Shown piece after piece: positions 36,201-42,200 of a stretch of DNA of 64,000 bases. This stretch comes from Symsagittifera roscoffensis. Its lineage: Eukaryota > Xenacoelomorpha > Acoela > Convolutidae. A model generated the notes under the pieces. The model was not told the DNA's origin. It ran no database searches and saw nothing but the letters and a program-made list of their open reading frames with translations. Each line of letters begins with the position of its first letter. The first letter of the stretch is position 1. The translations under genes and the position numbers were made by a program. The DNA lies in the NCBI RefSeq assembly GCF_963678635.1, contig NC_087062.1, positions 80,045,200 to 80,109,199 on the forward strand. The letters are read 5' to 3'.

Positions 36201-39200
36201 AAAAAAAAAGTTTTATTTTTCAGCTGTGCTTTCAGAGATTCTCCCAGTGATCAGCACAAAGATCGGATTTACAAAAAAACTTTCGAACATTTTGTCGACC
36301 TTTTTAGGTCGAAAAAATTATTTTCCTGGCGCACCCAGATCAACCTAAGGACCCTATTTTGATCAAAAATTTTGCTCCGCAGGCAATTTTTTTTAAAAAA
36401 CATCAAAAATGCCGTTTTCAGGCAGTTTTTGGAAAAATTCGACCAAAAAATTGCGTTTTTTCGGCGCGCGCTCCCCTTCAAAATTAGTGTACTTTGGCGC
36501 CAAGGGCGTTTTTATAAAAGTTTTTGGGTTGGTCGGCCTAAAATGGATGTAAAAAATAATACCAAAGGGGGACCCTTCGGTAGGTGAGGGGGTCGAATCT
36601 CTGAGGGGGAGGCGTCCGCCCCTCCCCGAAATCCGCCCCTGGATAGATTGGTATCATTCATAGCTTCCACCAATTTTACAGGTTAAGCTACGCGCGCGTT
36701 TCGTTTTTTTTTCGTTTGGCATTTTTAAGTCATGCCAAAATTGAAAAAAAAATTCAACAATTTTTTTCTGATTCATTGACAAGATTTTTTCAGTTGATCA
36801 GTGTTGTGATTTAGTATTTTAGTATTTCTTAACCTTGACCTTTATTGATTAATCAAGTATCAGCTAACGTCTACTCTACGAAATCCAGTGGACTTCGAGT
36901 CACAAGTTGCTCTTTTTAGACTACAGTCAGTTTTAATTCACACATTAATTCTATTCCGTTTTAAACTTAGTTAGATAACAGAATTACCAGTGGTAACTTC
37001 ATACTTTTATTATGGCGCAGTCAACAACTGATTCGAATCTGCGGGGAATACCCGCCTTTTGGCCAAACGACACGGTAGAACCTCCCACCCAATGGAACAA
37101 CTGGATAGACCAATTTCACCTGGCTATCATTGCGAAGGAAAATCTAGATATAGACAATCTAAAGGAACCATTGGAAGGGGAGACTACGTTATCTGGAAGG
37201 CGCCCAGGAGTCAGAAACTGACCAACAGAGGAAAGCTACAGAGGCCACGAATAAAGAGACCATGCGAGTCTACGAGCACGCAGAAGATAAAAGACTAGCA
37301 GAAGAGAAACGAAAATTCGGAGGAATGAGGAGATATGATTCCGACAAAAAAGTAAGATCAATCTTATACTTAGCCCTAGGAGCGGAAGGAAAGAGAGTTT
37401 TTGCTCAAAAATACCCAAGGGTCAAAGTCCTAGGAATCTCATTCAAAGAATTTTTCGAACTGCTAGAAGCTGCTTTTATTAAACCGACAAATATAACGTT
37501 TGAAGGATACAAACTACTAAGCAGGAAGCAAAAGGATAAAGAATCCTACAAAAAATTTTGGGGCGCACTATCAGACTTAGCAAGATCATGCGAAGTTGGA
37601 ATTAACGCTGAACAGGAGTGGATCAGAGATGTATTTATTTTCAACATGAAAAATTGTGATTTACAATGTAGACTACTCTGGGAAACTTTTAATTCAGTGG
37701 ATACACTCAACCAAGCTATCATCGACGAAAAAGGCTGCTAAAACCATCTGAAATTAACAAGCATGACTAGATCATTCAACACGACAGGAAGTAGAGGCAG
37801 AGTGTATAAAAATTTCAAAAATGTAAAAAAAGGAACCAAGCTTGAACATAGGAAGATCAAATACTTGCATGAAATGCGGGAATGCATTTACCAAGGGTCA
37901 TCTGAATGTGTGTCCGGCAAAGGAAATAAGTTGTAATTTTGTAAATATAAAGGATATTTCGGAAAACTGTGTAAATCGAAAGGAAGAAAACCCGCTGTAA
38001 ATACTGTAGAAGAACCTGTAAATAGTCAGAATTGTTCATATTCCCCAGAAAACCTTCAAGCAAGAAGTGAAGAAAATTTTTGCGGTGTGATTAACGCGTG
38101 GACCGAAGAGGGGATCAGCGATAACGACAACTATTCCGTTCTTAACATCAGAACCATCTATGACACCAATGGTTTGGAAACCAAGAAATTAGTTAACATC
38201 GGACTGGGAGACGATGCGATAGTTAATCTGAACATTCCAGTGGATTCTGCGAGCCCAGTGAGTTTTCTGAAGCAAAACGTTCTGCACGAAAAGAAGTTGA
38301 GAAGCCCACAATTGAAAATACACCCAGTAGACAAGAAGACTAGGGAACTATACTGCGGGTTTACCAATGATACAATCAACATCATCGGGAAAGTTGTAGT
38401 GAGAATACAATCCAATGGATGGACCGCGGACAAAACTCCACTTTTTATCACTTCTGGACATGAGAGGAATATCTTTGGTAACGATAATTTACCACGAATC
38501 GGAATCAAAATAGCTCAACGGCAGCCTCTACTACCCGTCAGCAACGTAACACTCCTCAAGCTGTGTAAGTTAAACAATCATTCAGACACAATTCTCAATC
38601 GGTACCATAAGTACGAAGGATTATTTAACCGAGTAGGGAAAATACCATTGGACAGAAAATAACTCATTTGCACTCTCCATTCAAACCTATCAAACCAAAG
38701 TCAGAAGAGTTCCCTACATTTACTAGATAATGTAAAGATGGAATTAAATAGAATGGAAAAAGAGGGGCATATTGTGAAGTTAAACAAATGTGATGAAGAC
38801 TGTTTTATAAGTCCAATAGTGATAACAAGAAAAAAAAGATGGTAGTATCAAGTTGGCATTATATTCGAAATTATTAAATAATCAGATATTCAAGAACAAA
38901 TATCAAATGCTAAGCATACACAAGCGTATCGACAACATAGCTCTCCAACTTTCCAGCAAATTTTCAGGGGAAGTTTGGTTTAGTAATTTAGATCTAAAAA
39001 ATGCGAGCAGTCAACTACAACTATGTACAGACACTAACAAACAGTGCAATTTTAGCATTGTAGGGGTGAAACCAACGGGACCTATAGGTTTTTAACGGGA
39101 TTTTACGGACTAAGCGATATGCCAAACGAATTGCAGAGGGTGATGGATTCTTTATTGAAAGACATTTCTTTTACCAATTGTTATATCGACGATATTTTAA

Positions 39201-42200
39201 TAGCTTCGAAAGGATCATTAAATGAACAGAAAGCGATATTATCAAAAATTTTAAACATCTTGGACAACAAAAAATGGCGGTAAAATGGGACAAATGTGCA
39301 TTTTTTTTAAAAAAGAAATAGAGTGGTTGGGTTTCAAGATATCAAATTCGGGCGTGAAACCATTGGTGGGAAAATCAGATTTGATAAAAAGCCTCCCAAA
39401 CCCCAAAAACATATCCGAACTAAGGTCGTTCTTCGGCTCAATCAACCAATATATGAAGTTCGTACCGAACTTGTCAACTCTATTTTCTCCCTTACGACCC
39501 CTTCTAGTAAAAAAAATCAGTTTACCAATGGAACGACGATCACACGAAGGCGTTCGAAGAACTCAAAAAACAGATCGACACTATTACAGAGAACAATCAC
39601 TTTGACATAAAAAGGATGTCAAGATTAAAAACAGACGCTTCACATAGCGGCCTGGTAGCCACTTTAGAAAAATGGGACGGGGATAATTGGTTAACAATAG
39701 CATTCGCTTCCCAATTTTTAAATAGCCACGAAACGAAATATTCTACAAACGAATTGGAATTGTTGGGAATAGTCTGGGCTACAGAGAATTTTAAAAATTA
39801 CTTGTATGGCGCTGAGTTTGAAATCGTAACGGACCATAAGGCATTGTTATCAGCCTTAAAAGCCAATCATAAGAACAAAACTATGCACAGCAGACTAACC
39901 CGTTGGGTAAATTGACTTTTACCATTTAATTTCAAGATCAACGACATACCGGGAAAAGAAATCGGATTTACAGATCTACTGTCGAGATTACCTTCAGGAA
40001 AAGCCCTCCCAACCTCACATTACAATAGCGAATTTGTAGTGGCAACAGTTAAAAAGGTTGTAGAAAACCTCTCTGTAAAAATTGATTGTAAAAAGAATAA
40101 TTGTAAAAAGAACGAATTGTATAATCCAGTGGATGTAAATACTATTAGTAACTTGGATTGTAATAATCCAATGGGCGGAAAGAAAGAATTAGCGCTAAGC
40201 ATCCAACGGTCGTTTTTTTCGAATATTCTGAATTACGTCAACGACACAATTTTAATTTGTAATTCCAATCACTCTCGTTCAGAGTTCTGTACAAGCGGTT
40301 GTGTCCCATTAAATTTTTCGAAATTCGATTTAAATTATTTTTACTTGTCAGATAAAACCTTCTTATTTTTTCTTGCCCAGTCACTATTATCAGTTAATCA
40401 GTCCACAAGCTCAGAAAAAACAAAAGCTGTTAGAAGAATTCCTCACATCGGTGAACTTGCTAAAAATTTCCCTAAGGGCAGGAAATGAAGGAATTTCACT
40501 GAACTTCAACAACGATATAATGTCGGACATCCACAAGAAACTACTGACCAAATATAAATTAGATCTCAAGTTACCAGACACTCCGTTATCCCTCACCGAT
40601 CATTGCTCGAATAAACTAATCAGACTGATGACGGACGAGGACAAAATCCTCAAGGATGTGAAGAAGGCGGTAGAAGAAGGCAGACCATTGGATAGATTCG
40701 GAGCTACCTAAAGAATTTTCAAAGGGACATACATGTTAAAGAAGGATTGTTTTTTAACGATAAAAAACTGTTAGTTCCGGCAGCTCTGAGGTCGCCATTC
40801 CTGTCGCTACTACACTCAACTCACCCAGGACAGTTCAGAATGAAATCTCTGGCAGAAAACATTTGGTGGCCACATTTATACAGAGAGATCTACTATCACG
40901 GGAAAAATTGCATTCAGTGCATCAAGGCCGGTAAGAATCTAAAAACGATATTGGGTGCGAACAATACGGAAAAATTACCGATTCTGGCTGAACCAAACGA
41001 AGAAGTAGATTTAGACTTTGCGGGTCCATTGGACAAAAAGTTGGGGCAATTCGAAATACCTTTTACTATGCATCGATCGCGTCTCAACATTTTTGTCAGC
41101 AAAGGTAGTGATTAACACCTCGGTTTCTTCGATTTTAGCATTCATGACAGATTATTGTCACCTTCACGGATTTCCGAAGTCTATTAGAGTCGACCATGGG
41201 TCATGTTTTACTTCTAACGATTTTAGAAACTTCTGCGAGAAGAACAACATTAGATTAATCCTATGTGCTGTCGCGGATCACAGATCCAACGGAGTCGTAG
41301 AACGACTCATCTACACCGTTAAAGCAAAACTCTTGGCAATGTCGTTTAACGATCCAAAACCATCTTTAAATACGGCTATTGATAAAATCATCTGGAATAT
41401 TCCATCAACGAAACAATCATCCATTGGATGCTCTCCTTTTTCAAAACATTTTAATAGATCCCCTAACACGTTTTGAAAATCTCTGGTCTCACACGCGATT
41501 ATTTAGATGAAGGGAAGGCAATACTATCAAAGGATAGAGCGCAAGACTGGGGAGCAGACGACGCATTCGAGGATGGCTATCTGGAAAAGATAGCGACAGA
41601 CAAAAGGGGGTATGAGAGCGACCCTTTGGACAAAGTAGACAGAAACCTTCCGCGAGCCCCACTGTCAAACCCATTCAGCCAAGGAGGTAACTGGTTTAGG
41701 AAGACAGTTAACCGAAGGGAAGGCGAACCCTATTGTAAATCACTTGGAAGAAAACCATTGTCGGATACGAAACATACGGTTACATTAGACAATGGACATG
41801 TGATCAGAAAATCTGACCTAGTTTTTAATAAAATTCAACCGTCGGCCCCCAGTAAATTTTCGGCAGTACCGAATTCGTTAAATAATAGTCAAGATTTAGC
41901 AGGGAAACGAAAGAGAAACTCTCCATTGAAGAGACCAGACTCGAATGAAGGAGTTCCCTTGACGAGCTATAAACTAACGGGAGAAAAGGCAATGAAAAGG
42001 AGGAGAACGAAAACTCCGAGCTCTTAATGTTCAAAATTAGCGTTTACTGGTTTAGATTCCTCGCTAGAGTTAGACCATTGGGACAAAGTTATCGATGATT
42101 ATAGGGTACAGACTCGGAAATTGTATATAATACACCGACTTTTAATATTCATAGTGATTTAGATCAGTCAAGACGCACCCTACCAAGTGAAACCAATACG

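Noticed and set aside
36223-36362. A further channel exon starting after TTTTTCAG at about 36223 (CAFRDSPSD resembles a DEG/ENaC Cys motif)
   Set aside because: The frame runs straight into a dispersed repeat copy, and the genuine motif is present in exon 43554-43672.
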